From the NCBI GenBank assembly GCA_023362775.1, contig JALMGJ010000026.1:1-64000 (forward strand): 64,000 bases of DNA, in the 5' to 3' direction. The position numbers and the translations under genes were made by a program. This stretch comes from Charina bottae (lineage: Eukaryota; Chordata; Lepidosauria; Squamata; Charinaidae). This document shows positions 10,608 to 25,200 of the stretch, piece by piece. The notes beneath the pieces are model-generated. The model worked only from the letters and a program-made list of their open reading frames with translations. It ran no database searches and was not told where the DNA came from. Within the stretch, counting starts at the first letter, position 1. Each line of letters starts with the position of its first letter.

Positions 10608-13600
10608 CTGTATATGTCACAGTCAGTGTCAAAACTGTATAGTCACAGCCAGTGTCAAAACTGTATAGTCACAGCTAGGGTCAAAACTGTATATGTCAAA
10701 GCCAGTGTCAAAACTGTATATGTCACAGTCAGTGTCACAACTGTATAGTCACAGCCAGTGTCAAAACTGTATAGTCACAGCCAGTGTCAAAACTGTATAT
10801 GTCATAGTCAGTGTCAAAACTGTATATGTCACAGCCAGTGTCAAAACTGTATAGTCACAGCCAGTGTCAAAACTGTATATGTCACAGCCAGTGTCAAAAC
10901 TGTATAGTCACAGCCAGTGTCAAAACTGTATATGTCACAGTCAGTGTCAAAACTGTATATGTCTCAGTCAGTGTCAAAACTGTATAGTCACAGCCAGTGT
11001 CAAAACTGTATATGTCACAGTCAGGGTCAAAACTGTATAGTCACAGCCAGTGTCAAAACTGTATAGTCACAGCCAGTGTCAAAACGGTATATGTCACAGT
11101 CAGTGTCAAAACTGTATAGTCACAGCCAGTGGCTAAACTGTATATGTCACAGTCAGTGTCAAAACTGTATAGTCACAGCCAGTGTCAAAACTGTATAGTC
11201 ACAGCCAGTGTCAAAACGGTATATGTCACAGTTAGTGTCAAAACTGTATAGTCACAGCCAGTGTCAAAACGGTATATGTCACAGCCAGTGTCAAAACTGT
11301 ATAGTCATAACCAGGGTCAAAAGTGTATATGTCACAGCCAGTGTCAAAACTGTATATGTCACAGTGAGTGTCACAACTGTATAGTCACAGCCAGTGTTAA
11401 AACTGTATAGTCACAGCCAGTGTCAAAACTGTATAGTCACAGTCAGTGTCAAAACTGTATATGTCACAGTCAGTGTCAAATCTGTATAGTCACAGCCAGT
11501 GTCAAAACTGTATATGTCACAGCCAGTGTCAAAACTGTATAGTCACAGCCAGTGTCAAAACGGTATATGTCACAGTCAGTGTCAAAACTGTATAGTCACA
11601 GCCAGTGTCAAAACTGTATATGTCACAGCCAGTGTCAAAACTGTATATGTCACAGCCAGTGTCAAAACTGTATATGTCACAGTCAGTGTAAAAACTCTAT
11701 ATGTCACAGTCAGTGTCAAAACTGTATTGTCACAGCCAGTGTCAAAACTGTATATGTCACAGTCAGTGTCAAAACTGTATATGTCACAGTCAGTGTCAAA
11801 ACTGTATAGTCACAGCCAGTGTCAAAACTGTATATGTCACAGTCAGTGTCAAAACTGTATATGTCACAGTCAGTGTCAAAACTGTATAGTAACAGCCAAT
11901 GTCAAAACTGTATATGTCACAGCCAGTGTCAAAACTGTATAGTCACAGCCAGTGTCAAAACTGTATATGTCACAGTCAGTGTCAAAATTGTATATGTCAC
12001 AGCCAGTGTCAAAACTGTATAGTCACAGCCAGTGTCAAAACTGTATATGTCACATTCAGTGTCAAAACTGTATAGTCACAGCCAGGGTCAAAACGGTATA
12101 TGTCACAGTCAGTGTCAAAACTGTATAGTCACCGCCAGTGTCAAAACTGTATATGTCACAGCCAGTGTCAAAACTGTATAGTCACAGCCAGTGCCAAAAC
12201 TGTATAGTCACAGCCAGTGTCAAAACTGTATATGTCACAGTCAGTGTCAAAACTGTATATGTCACAGTCAGTGTCAAAACTGTATAGTCACAGCCAGTGT
12301 CAAAACAGTATATGTCACAGTCAGTTTCAAAACTGTATAGTCACAGCCAGTGTCAAAACTGTAAAGACACAGCCAGTGTGAAAACGGTATATGTCACAGT
12401 CAGTGTCAAAACTGTATAGTCACAGCCAGTGTCAAAACTGTATATGTCACAGACAGTGTCAAAACTGTATACTAACAGCCAATGTCAAAACTGTATATGT
12501 CACAGCCAGTGTCAAAACTGTATAGTCACAGCCAGTGTCAAAACTGTATATGTCACAGTCAGTGTCAAAACTGTATATGTCACAGCCAGTGTCAAAACTG
12601 TATAGTCACAGAAAGTGTCAAAACTGTATATGTCACAGCCAGTGTCAAAACTGTATAGTCACAGCCAGTGTCAAAACTGTATATGTCACAGTCAGTGTCA
12701 AAACTGTATATGTCACAGTCAGTGTCAAAACTGTATAGTCACAGCCAGTGTCAAAACTGTATATGTCACAGTCAGGGTCAAAACTGTATAGTCCCAGCCA
12801 GTGTCAAAACTGTATAGTCACAGCCAGTGTCAAAACGGTATATGTCACAGTCAGTGTCAAAACTGTATAGTCACAGCCAGTGGCAAAACTGTATATGTCA
12901 CAGCCAGTGTCAAAACTGTATATGTCACAGCCAGTGTCAAAACGGTATATGTCACAGTCAGTGTCAAAACTGTATAGTCACAGCCAGTGTCAAAACTGTA
13001 TATGTCACAGCCAGTGTCAAAACTGTATATGTCACAGCCAGTGTAAAAACTTTATATGTCACAGTCAGTGTCAAAACTGTATATGTCACAGTCAGTGTCA
13101 AAACTGTATAGTCACAGCCAGTGTCAAAACTGTATATGTCACAGTCAGTGTCAAAACTGTATATGTCACAGTCAGTGTCAAAACTGTATAGTAACAGCCA
13201 ATGTCAAAACTGTATATGTCACAGGCAGTGTCAAAACTGTATAGTCACAGCCAGTGTCAAAACTGTATATGTCACAGTCAGTGTCAAAACTGTATATGTC
13301 ACAGCCAGTGTCAAAACTGTATAGTCACAGCCAGTGTCAAAACTGTATATGTCACATTCAGTGTCAAAACTGTATATGTCACAGTCAGTGTCAAAACTGT
13401 ATAGTCACAGCCAGTGTCAAAACTGTATATGTCACAGTCAGTGTCAAAACTGTATAGTCACAGCCAGTGTCAAAACTGTATAGTCACAGCCAGTGTCAAA
13501 ATGGTATATGTCACAGTCAGTGTCAAAACTGTATAGTCACAGCCAGTGTCAAAACTGTATATGTCACAGCCAGTGTCAAAACTGTATAGAATCAGTCAGT

Positions 13601-14236
13601 GTCAAAACTGTATATGTCACAGTCAGTGTCAAAACTGTATAGTCACAGCCAGTGTCAAAACTGTATATGTCACAGTCAGTGTCAAAACTGTATATGTCAC
13701 AGTCAGTGTCAAAACTGTATAGTCACAGCCAGTGTCAAAACTGTATATGTCACAGTCAGTGTCAAAACTGTATAGTCACAGCCAGTGTCAAAACTGTATA
13801 TGTCACAGCCAGTGTCAAAACTGTATATGTCACAGCCAGTGTCAAAACTGTATAGTCACAGCCAGTGTCAAAACTGTATATGTCACAGTCAGTGTCAAAA
13901 CTGTATATGTCACAGTCAGTGTCAAAACTGTATAGTCACAGCCAGTGTCAAAACTGTATATGTCACAGTCAGTGTCAAAACTGTATAGTCACAGCCAGTG
14001 TCAAAACTGTATATGTCACAGCCAGTGTCAAAACTGTATATGTCACAGCCAGTGTCAAAACTGTATATGTCACAGTCAGTGTCAAAACTGTATAAGTCAC
14101 AGTCAGTGTCAAAACTGTATAGTCACAGCCAGTGTCTATATACAGATACAGTCAAAACTGTATATGTCACAGTTAGTGTCAAAAGTGTATAGTCACAGCC
14201 AGTGTCAAAACTGTATAGTCACAGCCAGTGTCAAAA
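10608..14236 (+). repeat. Family A HOR unit 3 (3,629 bp, short form)
   Basis: The anchor GGG is at 10,678 and the next at 14,307. It matches unit 2 at a shift of 5,357 bp to about 12.1 kb, then 5,331 bp after loss of one 26-bp unit near 12.44 kb. It then joins the end of the HOR at a shift of 3,629 bp (10,236 to 13,865, and 10,508 to 14,137). It lacks the internal 1.8-kb duplication of unit 1 and the 691-bp duplication of unit 2. Single copies of CTGTAAAG (12,359), TAGAATC (13,582) and the rearranged element (14,137) make it the simplest form of the family A repeat. Confidence 0.92.
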
Positions 14237-16984
14237 CTGTATATGTCACAGTCAGTGTCAAAACTGTATAGTCACAGCCAGTGTCAAAACTGTATAGTCA
14301 CAGCTAGGGTCAAAACTGTATATGTCAAAGCCAGTGTCAAAACTGTATATGTCACAGTCAGTGTCACAACTGTATAGTCACAGCCAGTGTCAAAACTGTA
14401 TAGTCACAGCCAGTGTCAAAACTGTATATGTCACAGCCAGTGTCAAAACTGTATATGTCACAGTCAGTGTCAAAACTGTATAGTCACAGCCAGTGTCAAA
14501 ACTGTATAGTCACAGGCAGTGTCAAAACGGTATATGTCACAGTCAGTGTCAAAACTGTATAGTCACAGCCAGTGTCAAAACGGTATATGTCACAGCCAGT
14601 GTCAAAACTGTATAGTCATAGCCAGGGTCAAAACTGTATATGTCACAGCCAGTGTCAAAACTGTATAGTAACAGCCAGTGTCAAAACTGTATATGTCACA
14701 GCCAGTGTCAAAACTGTATAGTCACAGCCAGTGTCAAAACTGTATAGTCACAGTCAGTGTCAAAACTGTATATGTCACAGTCAGTGTCAAATCTGTATAG
14801 TAACAGCCAGTGTCAAAACTGTATATGTCACAGCCAGTGTCAAAACTGTATAGTCACAGCCAGTGTCAAAACGGTATATGTCACAGTCAGTGTCAAAACT
14901 GTATAGTCACAGCCAGTGTCAAAACTGTATATGTCACAGCCAGTGTCAAAACTGTATAGTCACAGCCAGTGCCAAAACTGTATAGTCACAGCCAGTGTCA
15001 AAACTGTATATGTCACAGTCAGTGTCAAAACTGTATATGTCACAGTCAGTGTCAAAACTGTATAGTCACAGCCAGTGTCAAAACAGTATATGTCACAGTC
15101 AGTTTCAAAACTGTATAGTCACAGCCAGTGTCAAAACTGTAAAGACACAGCCAGTGTGAAAACGGTATATGTCACAGTCAGTGTCAAAACTGTATAGTCA
15201 CAGCCAGTGTCAAAACTGTATAGTCACAGCCAGTGTCAAAACTGTATATGTCACAGCCAGTGTCAAAACTGTATAGTCACAGCCAGTGTCAAAACTGTAT
15301 ATGTCACAGTCAGTGTCAAAACTGTATATGTCACAGCCAGTGTCAAAACTGTATAGTCACAGCCAGTGTCAAAACTGTATATGTCACAGCCAGTGTCAAA
15401 ACTGTATAGTCACAGCCAGTGTCAAAACTGTATATGTCACAGTCAGTGTCAAAACTGTATATGTCACAGTCAGTGTCAAAACTGTATAGTCACAGCCAGT
15501 GTCAAAACTGTATATGTCACAGTCAGGGTCAAAACTGTATAGTCACAGCCAGTGTCAAAACTGTATAGTCACAGCCAGTGTCAAAACGGTATATGTCACA
15601 GTCAGTGTCAAAACTGTATAGTCACAGCCAGTGTCAAAACTGTATATGTCACAGCCAGTGTCAAAACTGTATAGTCACAGCCAGTGTCGAAACTGTATAT
15701 GTCACAGGCAGTGTCAAAACTGTATAGTCACAGCCAGTGTCAAAACTGTATATGTCACAGCCAGTGTCAAAACTGTATAGTCACAGCCAGTGTCAAAACT
15801 GTATATGTCACAGCCAGTGTCAAAACTGTATAGTCACAGCCAGTGTCAAAACGGTATATGTCACAGTCAGTGTCAAAACTGTATAGTCACAGCCAGTGTC
15901 AAAACTGTATATGTCACAGCCAGTGTCAAAACTGTATAGTCAAAGCCAGTGCCAAAACTGTATAGTCACAGCCAGTGTCAAAACTGTATATGTCACAGTC
16001 ATTGTCAAAACTGTATATGTCACAGTCAGTGTCAAAACTGTATAGTCACAGCCAGTGTCAAAACTGTATATGTCACAGTCAGTTTCAAAACTGTATAGTC
16101 ACAGCCAGTGTCAAAACTGTAAAGACACAGCCAGTGTGAAAACGGTATATGTCACAGTCAGTGTCAAAACTGTATAGTCACAGCCAGTGTCAAAACTGTA
16201 TATGTCACAGTCAGTGTCAAAACTGTATAGTAACAGCCAATGTCAAAACTGTATATGTCACAGCCAGTGTCAAAACTGTATAATCACAGCCAGTGTCAAA
16301 ACTGTATATGTCACAGTCAGTGTCAAAACTGTATATGTCACAGCCATTGTCAAAACTGTATAGTCACAGCCAGTGTCAAAACTGTATATGTCACATTCAG
16401 TGTCAAAACTATATATGTCACAGTCAGTGTCAAAACTGTATATGTCACAGTCAGTGTCAAAACTGTATATGTCACAGTCAGTGTCAAAACTGTATAGTAA
16501 CAGCCAATGTCAAAACTGTATATGTCACAGCCAGTGTCAAAACTGTATAGTCACAGCCAGTGTCAAAACTGTATATGTCACAGTCAGTGTCAAAATTGTA
16601 TATGTCACAGCCAGTGTCAAAACTGTATAGTCACAGCCAGTGTCAAAACTGTATATGTCACAGTCAGTGTCAAAACTGTATAGTCACAGCCAGTGTCAAA
16701 ACTGTATATGTCACAGCAATTGTCAAAACTGTATATGTCACAGCCAGTGTCAAAACTGTATAGTCACAGCCAGTGTCAAAACTGTATATGTCACAGTCAG
16801 TGTCAAAATTGTATAAGTCACAGTCAGTGTCAAAACTGTATAGTCACAGCCAGTGTCTATATACAGATACAGTCAAAACTGTATATGTCACAGTTAGTGT
16901 CAAAAGTGTATAGTCACAGCCAGTGTCAAAACTGTATATGTCACAGTCAGTGTCAAAATTGTATAGTCACAGCCAGTGTCAAAA
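14237..16984 (+). repeat. Transition HOR unit between families A and B (2,748 bp)
   Basis: It starts in family A phase (GGG at 14,307) but has no TAGAATC unit. The first CAATTG unit of the window is at 16,717, exactly 141 bp before the rearranged element at 16,858; this spacing holds in all later B units. CTGTAAAG is at 15,137 and 16,117, giving an internal shift of 980 bp. A T-to-C loss of stop phase and an AATCACAG unit near 16,281 are private. This is where the array changes from A-type to B-type order. Confidence 0.85.
16717..16722 (+). repeat. CAATTG marker, family B only, first of 14
   Basis: A 27-bp unit carries GCAATTG in place of GCCAGTG. Starts: 16717, 18883, 21342, 23888, 26347, 30516, 33484, 36452, 40056, 44135, 46679, 48472, 50000, 53648. 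Each is 141 bp upstream of a rearranged element. I saw no other CAATTG in the window. The hexamer is the MfeI recognition site, so it is a natural physical marker for HOR length. Confidence 0.88.
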
Positions 16985-19900
16985 CTGTATATGTCACAGT
17001 CAGTGTCAAAACTGTATAGTCACAGCCAGTGTCAAAACTGTATAGTCACAGCTAGGGTCAAAACTGTATATGTCAAAGCCAGTGTCAAAACTGTATATGT
17101 CACAGTCAGTGTCACAACTGTATAGTCACAGCCAGTTTCAAAACTGTATAGTCACAGCCAGTGTCAAAACTGTATATGTCACAGCCAGTGTCAAAACTGT
17201 ATATGTCACAATCAGTGTCAAAACTGTATAGTCACAGCCAGTGTCAAAACTGTATAGTCACAGCCAGTGTCAAAACGGTATATGTCACAGTCAGTGTCAA
17301 AACTGTATAGTCACAGCCAGTGTCAAAACTGTATATGTCACAGCCAGTGTCAAAACTGTATAGTCATAGCCAGGGTCAAAACTGTATATGTCACAGCCAG
17401 TGTACAAACTGTATATGTCACAGTGAGTGTCACAACTGTATAGTCACAGCCAGTGTCAAAACTGTATAGTCACAGCCAGTGTCAAAACTGTATAGTCACA
17501 GTCAGTGTCAAAACTGTATATGTCACAGTCAGTGTCAAAACTGTATAGTCACAGCCAGTGTCAAAACTGTATATGTCACAGCCAGTGTCAAAACTGTATA
17601 GTCACAGCCAGTGTCAAAACGGTATATGTCACAGTCAGTGTCAAAACTGTATAGTCACAGCCAGTGTCAAAAATGTATATGTCACAGCCAGTGTAAAAAC
17701 TGTATAGTCACAGCCAGTGCCAAAATTGTATAGTCACAGCCAGTGTCAAAACTGTATATGTCACAGTCAGTGTCAAAACTGTATATGTCACAGCCAGTGT
17801 CAAAACTGTATAGTCACAGCCAGTGTCAAAACTGTATATGTCACAGCCAGTGTCCAAACTGTATAGTCACAGCCAGTGTCAAAACTGTATATGTCACAGT
17901 CAGTGTCAAAACTGTATATGTCACAGCCAGTGTCAAAACTGTATAGTCACAGCCAGTGTCAAAACTGTATATGTCACAGTCAGTGTCAAAACTGTATAGT
18001 CACAGCCAGTGTCAAAACTGTATATGTCACAGTCAGTGTCAAAACTGTATATGTCACAGCCAGTGTCAAAACTGTATATGTCACAGCCAGTGTCAAAACT
18101 GTATAGTCACAGCCAGTGCCAAAACTGTATAGTCACAGCCAGTGTCAAAACTGTATATGTCACAGTCATTGTCAAAACTGTATATGTCACAGTCAGTGTC
18201 AAAACTGTATAGTCACAGCCAGTGTCAAAACTGTATATGTCACAGTCAGTTTCAAAACTGTATAGTCACAGCCAGTGTCAAAACTGTAAAGACACAGCCA
18301 GTGTGAAAACGGTATATGTCACAGTCAGTGTCAAAACTGTATAGTCACAGCCAGTGTCAAAACTGTATATGTCACAGTCAGTGTCAAAACTGTATAGTAA
18401 CAGCCAATGTCAAAACTGTATATGTCACAGCCAGTGTCAAAACTGTATAGTCACAGCCAGTGTCAAAACTGTATATGTCACAGCCAGTGTCAAAACTGTA
18501 TAGTCACAGCCAGTGTCAAAACTGTATATGTCACATTCAGTGTCAAAACTATATATGTCACAGTCAGTGTCAAAACTGTATATGTCACAGTCAGTGTCAA
18601 AACTGTATAGTCACAGCCAGTGTCAAAACTGTATATGTCACAGTCAGTGTCAAAACTGTATAGTAACAGCCAATGTCAAAACTGTATATGTCACAGCTAG
18701 TGTCAAAACTGTATAGTCACAGCCAGTGTCAAAACTGTATATGTCACAGTCAGTGTCAAAACTGTATATGTCACAGCCAGTGTCAAAACTGTATAGTCAC
18801 AGCCAGTGTCAAAACTGTATATGTCACAGTCAGTGTCAAAACTGTATAGTCACAGCCAGTGTCAAAACTGTATATGTCACAGCAATTGTCAAAACTGTAT
18901 ATGTCACAGCCAGTGTCAAAACTGTATAGTCACAGCCAGTGTCAAAACTGTATATGTCACAGTCAGTGTCAAAACTGTATAAGTCACAGTCAGTGTCAAA
19001 ACTGTATAGTCACAGCCAGTGTCTATATACAGATACAGTCAAAACTGTATATGTCACAGTTAGTGTCAAAAGTGTATAGTCACAGCCAGTGTCAAAACTG
19101 TATATGTCACAGTCAGTGTCAAAATTGTATAGTCACAGCCAGTGTCAAAACTGTATAGTCACAGCCAGTGTCAAAATGGTATATGTCACAGTCAGTGTCA
19201 AAACTGTATAGTCACAGCCAGTGTCAAAACTGTATATGTCACAGCCAGTGTCAAAACTGTATAGTCACAGTCAGTGTCAAAACTGTATATGTCACAGTCA
19301 GTGTCAAAACTGTATAGTCACAGCCAGTGTCAAAACTGTATATGTCACAGTCAGTGTCAAAACTGTATATGTCACAGTCAGTGTCAAAACTGTATAGTCA
19401 CAGCCAGTGTACAAACTGTATATGTCACAGTGAGTGTCACAACTGTATAGTCACAGCCAGTGTCAAAACTGTATAGTCACAGCCAGTGTCAAAACTGTAT
19501 AGTCACAGTCAGTGTCAAAACTGTATATGTCACAGTCAGTGTCAAAACTGTATAGTCACAGCCAGTGTCAAAACTGTATATGTCACAGCCATTGTCAAAA
19601 CTGTATAGTCACAGCCAGTGTCAAAACGGTATATGTCACAGTCAGTGTCAAAACTGTATAGTCACAGCCAGTGTCAAAAATGTATATGTCACAGCCAGTG
19701 TAAAAACTGTATAGTCACAGCCAGTGCCAAAATTGTATAGTCACAGCCAGTGTCAAAACTGTATATGTCACAGTCATTGTCAAAACTGTATATGTCACAG
19801 TCAGTGTCAAAACTGTATATGTCACAGTCAGTGTCAAAACTGTATATGTCACAGTCAGTGTCAAAACTGTATATGTCACAGTCAGTGTCAAAACTGTATA

Positions 19901-22279
19901 GTCACAGCCAGTGTACAAACTGTATATGTCACAGTGAGTGTCACAACTGTATAGTCACAGCCAGTGTCAAAACTGTATAGTCACAGCCAGTGTCAAAACT
20001 GTATAGTCACAGTCAGTGTCAAAACTGTATATGTCACAGTCAGTGTCAAAACTGTATAGTCACAGCCAGTGTCAAAACTGTATATGTCACAGCCATTGTC
20101 AAAACTGTATAGTCACAGCCAGTGTCAAAACGGTATATGTCACAGTCAGTGTCAAAACTGTATAGTCACAGCCAGTGTCAAAAATGTATATGTCACAGCC
20201 AGTGTAAAAACTGTATAGTCACAGCCAGTGCCAAAATTGTATAGTCACAGCCAGTGTCAAAACTGTATATGTCACAGTCAGTGTCAAAACTGTATATGTC
20301 ACAGCCAGTGTCAAAACTGTATATGTCACAGCCAGTGTCAAAACTGTATATGTCACAGTCAGTGTCAAAACTGTATATGTCACAGCCAGTGTCAAAACTG
20401 TATAGTCACAGCCAGTGTCAAAACTGTATATGTCACAGTCAGTGTCAAAACTGTATAGTCACAGCCAGTGTCAAAACTGTATATGTCACAGTCAGTGTCA
20501 AAACTGTATATGTCACAGCCAGTGTCAAAACTGTATATGTCACAGCCAGTGTCAAAACTGTATAGTCACAGCCAGTGCCAAAACTGTATAGTCACAGCCA
20601 GTGTCAAAACTGTATATGTCACAGTCATTGTCAAAACTGTATATATCACAGTCAGTGTCAAAACTGTATAGTCACAGCCAGTGTCAAAACTGTATATGTC
20701 ACAGTCAGTTTCAAAACTGTATAGTCACAGCCAGTGTCAAAACTGTAAAGACACAGCCAGTGTGAAAACGGTATATGTCACAGTCAGTGTCAAAACTGTA
20801 TAGTCACAGCCAGTGTCAAAACTGTATATGTCACAGTCAGTGTCAAAACTGTATAGTAACAGCCAATGTCAAAACTGTATATGTCACAGCCAGTGTCAAA
20901 ACTGTATAGTCACAGCCAGTGTCAAAACTGTATATGTCACAGCCAGTGTCAAAACTGTATAGTCACAGCCAGTGTCAAAACTGTATATGTCACATTCAGT
21001 GTCAAAACTATATATGTCACAGTCAGTGTCAAAACTGTATATGTCACAGTCAGTGTCAAAACTGTATAGTCACAGCCAGTGTCAAAACTGTATATGTCAC
21101 AGTCAGTGTCAAAACTGTATAGTAACAGCCAATGTCAAAACTGTATATGTCACAGCTAGTGTCAAAACTGTATAGTCACAGCCAGTGTCAAAACTGTATA
21201 TGTCACAGTCAGTGTCAAAACTGTATATGTCACAGCCAGTGTCAAAACTGTATAGTCACAGCCAGTGTCAAAACTGTATATGTCACAGTCAGTGTCAAAA
21301 CTGTATAGTCACAGCCAGTGTCAAAACTGTATATGTCACAGCAATTGTCAAAACTGTATATGTCACAGCCAGTGTCAAAACTGTATAGTCACAGCCAGTG
21401 TCAAAACTGTATATGTCACAGTCAGTGTCAAAACTGTATAAGTCACAGTCAGTGTCAAAACTGTATAGTCACAGCCAGTGTCTATATACAGATACAGTCA
21501 AAACTGTATATGTCACAGTTAGTGTCAAAAGTGTATAGTCACAGCCAGTGTCAAAACTGTATATGTCACAGTCAGTGTCAAAATTGTATAGTCACAGCCA
21601 GTGTCAAAACTGTATAGTCACAGCCAGTGTCAAAATGGTATATGTCACAGTCAGTGTCAAAACTGTATAGTCACAGCCAGTGTCAAAACTGTATATGTCA
21701 CAGCCAGTGTCAAAACTGTATAGTCACAGTCAGTGTCAAAACTGTATATGTCACAGTCAGTGTCAAAACTGTATAGTCACAGCCAGTGTCAAAACTGTAT
21801 ATGTCACAGTCAGTGTCAAAACTGTATATGTCACAGTCAGTGTCAAAACTGTATAGTCACAGTCAGTGTCAAAACTGTATAGTCACAGCCAGTGTCTATA
21901 TACAGATACAGTCAAAACTGTATATGTCACAGTTAGTTTCAAAACTGTATAGTCACAGCCAGTGTCAAAACGGTATATGTCACAGTCAGTGTCAAAACTG
22001 TATAGTCACAGCCAGTGTCAAAACTGTATATGTCACAGCCAGTGTCAAAACTGTATAGTCACAGTCAGTGTCAAAACTGTATATGTCACAGCCAGTGTCA
22101 AAACTGTATATGTCACAGCCAGTGTCAAAACTGTATATGTCACAGCCAGTGTCAAAACTGTATAGTCACAGCCAGTGTCTATATACAGATACAGTCAAAA
22201 CTGTATATGTCACAGTTAGTGTCAAAAGTGTATAGTCACAGCCAGTGTCAAAACTGTATAGTCACAGCCAGTGTAAAAA
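16985..22279 (+). repeat. Family B HOR unit (5,295 bp)
   Basis: The anchor GGG is at 17,055. CTGTAAAG at 18,284 and 20,743, CAATTG at 18,883 and 21,342, and the rearranged element at 19,024 and 21,483 are each 2,459 bp apart, so the unit contains a tandem pair. Between the pair, about 19.40-20.41 kb, lies a block with GTACAAAC (19,409-19,416 and 19,913-19,920, shift 504 bp) and CACAGTGAG units. Further rearranged elements are at 21,897 and 22,180. Confidence 0.88.
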
Positions 22280-25200
22280 CTGTATATGTCACAGTCAGTG
22301 TCAAAACTGTATAGTCACAGCCAGTGTCAAAACTGTATAGTCACAGCTAGGGTCAAAACTGTATATGTCAAAGCCAGTGTCAAAACTGTATATGTCACAG
22401 TCAGTGTCACAACTGTATAGTCACAGCCAGTGTCAAAACTGTATAGTCACAGCCAGTGTCAAAACTGTATATGTCACAGCCAGTGTCAAAACTGTATATG
22501 TCACAGTCAGTGTCAAAACTGTATAGTCACAGCCAGTGTCAAAACTGTATAGTCACAGCCAGTGTCAAAACTGTATATGTCACATTCAGTGTCAAAACTG
22601 TATATGTCACAGTCAGTGTCAAAACTGTATAGTCACAGCCAGTGTCAAAAATGTATATGTCACAGCCAGTGTAAAAACTGTATAGTCACAGCCAGTGCCA
22701 AAATTGTATAGTCACAGCCAGTGTCAAAACTGTATATGTCACAGTCATTGTCAAAACTGTATATGTCACAGTCAGTGTCAAAACTGTATATGTCACAGCC
22801 AGTGTCAAAACTGTATAGTCACAGCCAGTGTCAAAACTGCATATGTCACAGCCAGTGTCCAAACTGTATAGTCACAGCCAGTGTCAAAACTGTATATGTC
22901 ACAGTCAGTGTCAAAACTGTATATGTCACAGCCAGTGTCAAAACTGTATAGTCACAGCCAGTGTCAAAACTGTATATGTCACAGTCAGTGTCAAAACTGT
23001 ATAGTCACAGCCAGTGTCAAAACTGTATATGTCACAGTCAGTGTCAAAACTGTATATGTCACAGCCAGTGTCAAAACTGTATATGTCACAGCCAGTGTCA
23101 AAACTGTATAGTCACAGCCAGTGCCAAAACTGTATAGTCACAGCCAGTGTCAAAACTGTATATGTCACAGTCATTGTTAAAACTGTATATGTCACAGTCA
23201 GTGTCAAAACTGTATAGTAACAGCCAGTGTCAAAACTGTATATGTCACAGTCAGTTTCAAAACTGTATAGTCACAGCCAGTGTCAAAACTGTAAAGACAC
23301 AGCCAGTGTGAAAACGGTATATGTCACAGTCAGTGTCAAAACTGTATAGTCACAGCCAGTGTCAAAACTGTATATGTCACAGTCAGTGTCAAAACTGTAT
23401 AGTAACAGCCAATGTCAAAACTGTATATGTCACAGCCAGTGTCAAAACTGTATAGTCACAGCCAGTGTCAAAACTGTATATGTCACAGCCAGTGTCAAAA
23501 CTGTATAGTCACAGCCAGTGTCAAAACTGTATATGTCACATTCAGTGTCAAAACTATATATGTCACAGTCAGTGTCAAAACTGTATATGTCACAGTCAGT
23601 GTCAAAACTGTATAGTCACAGCCAGTGTCAAAACTGTATATGTCACAGTCAGTGTCAAAACTGTATAGTAACAGCCAATGTCAAAACTGTATATGTCACA
23701 GCTAGTGTCAAAACTGTATAGTCACAGCCAGTGTCAAAACTGTATATGTCACAGTCAGTGTCAAAACTGTATATGTCACAGCCAGTGTCAAAACTGTATA
23801 GTCACAGCCAGTGTCAAAACTGTATATGTCACAGTCAGTGTCAAAACTGTATAGTCACAGCCAGTGTCAAAACTGTATATGTCACAGCAATTGTCAAAAC
23901 TGTATATGTCACAGCCAGTGTCAAAACTGTATAGTCACAGCCAGTGTCAAAACTGTATATGTCACAGTCAGTGTCAAAACTGTATAAGTCACAGTCAGTG
24001 TCAAAACTGTATAGTCACAGCCAGTGTCTATATACAGATACAGTCAAAACTGTATATGTCACAGTTAGTGTCAAAAGTGTATAGTCACAGCCAGTGTCAA
24101 AACTGTATATGTCACAGTCAGTGTCAAAATTGTATAGTCACAGCCAGTGTCAAAACTGTATAGTCACAGCCAGTGTCAAAATGGTATATGTCACAGTCAG
24201 TGTCAAAACTGTATAGTCACAGCCAGTGTCAAAACTGTATATGTCACAGCCAGTGTCAAAACTGTATAGTCACAGTCAGTGTCAAAACTGTATATGTCAC
24301 AGTCAGTGTCAAAACTGTATAGTCACAGCCAGTGTCAAAACTGTATATGTCACAGTCAGTGTCAAAACTGTATATGTCACAGTCAGTGTCAAAACTGTAT
24401 AGTCACAGCCAGTGTACAAACTGTATATGTCACAGTGAGTGTCACAACTGTATAGTCACAGCCAGTGTCAAAACTGTATAGTCACAGCCAGTGTCAAAAC
24501 TGTATAGTCACAGTCAGTGTCAAAACTGTATATGTCACAGTCAGTGTCAAAACTGTATAGTCACAGCCAGTGTCAAAACTGTATATGTCACAGCCATTGT
24601 CAAAACTGTATAGTCACAGCCAGTGTCAAAACGGTATATGTCACAGTCAGTGTCAAAACTGTATAGTCACAGCCAGTGTCAAAAATGTATATGTCACAGC
24701 CAGTGTAAAAACTGTATAGTCACAGCCAGTGCCAAAATTGTATAGTCACAGCCAGTGTCAAAACTGTATATGTCACAGTCATTGTCAAAACTGTATATGT
24801 CACAGTCAGTGTCAAAACTGTATATGTCACAGTCAGTGTCAAAACTGTATATGTCACAGTCAGTGTCAAAACTGTATAGTCACAGCCAGTGTACAAACTG
24901 TATATGTCACAGTGAGTGTCACAACTGTATAGTCACAGCCAGTGTCAAAACTGTATAGTCACAGCCAGTGTCAAAACTGTATAGTCACAGTCAGTGTCAA
25001 AACTGTATATGTCACAGTCAGTGTCAAAACTGTATAGTCACAGCCAGTGTCAAAACTGTATATGTCACAGCCATTGTCAAAACTGTATAGTCACAGCCAG
25101 TGTCAAAACGGTATATGTCACAGTCAGTGTCAAAACTGTATAGTCACAGCCAGTGTCAAAAATGTATATGTCACAGCCAGTGTAAAAACTGTATAGTCAC

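Noticed and set aside
1..14236. Pure assembly artefact from duplicated contigs
   Set aside because: Not excluded, but copies differ by whole-monomer indels and point changes at scattered places, which simple contig duplication would not give.
19715..19918. Minus-strand open frame of 67 codons (also 25,197-25,400)
   Set aside because: It is the reverse reading of a run of 27-bp units, which has two open reverse frames by composition.
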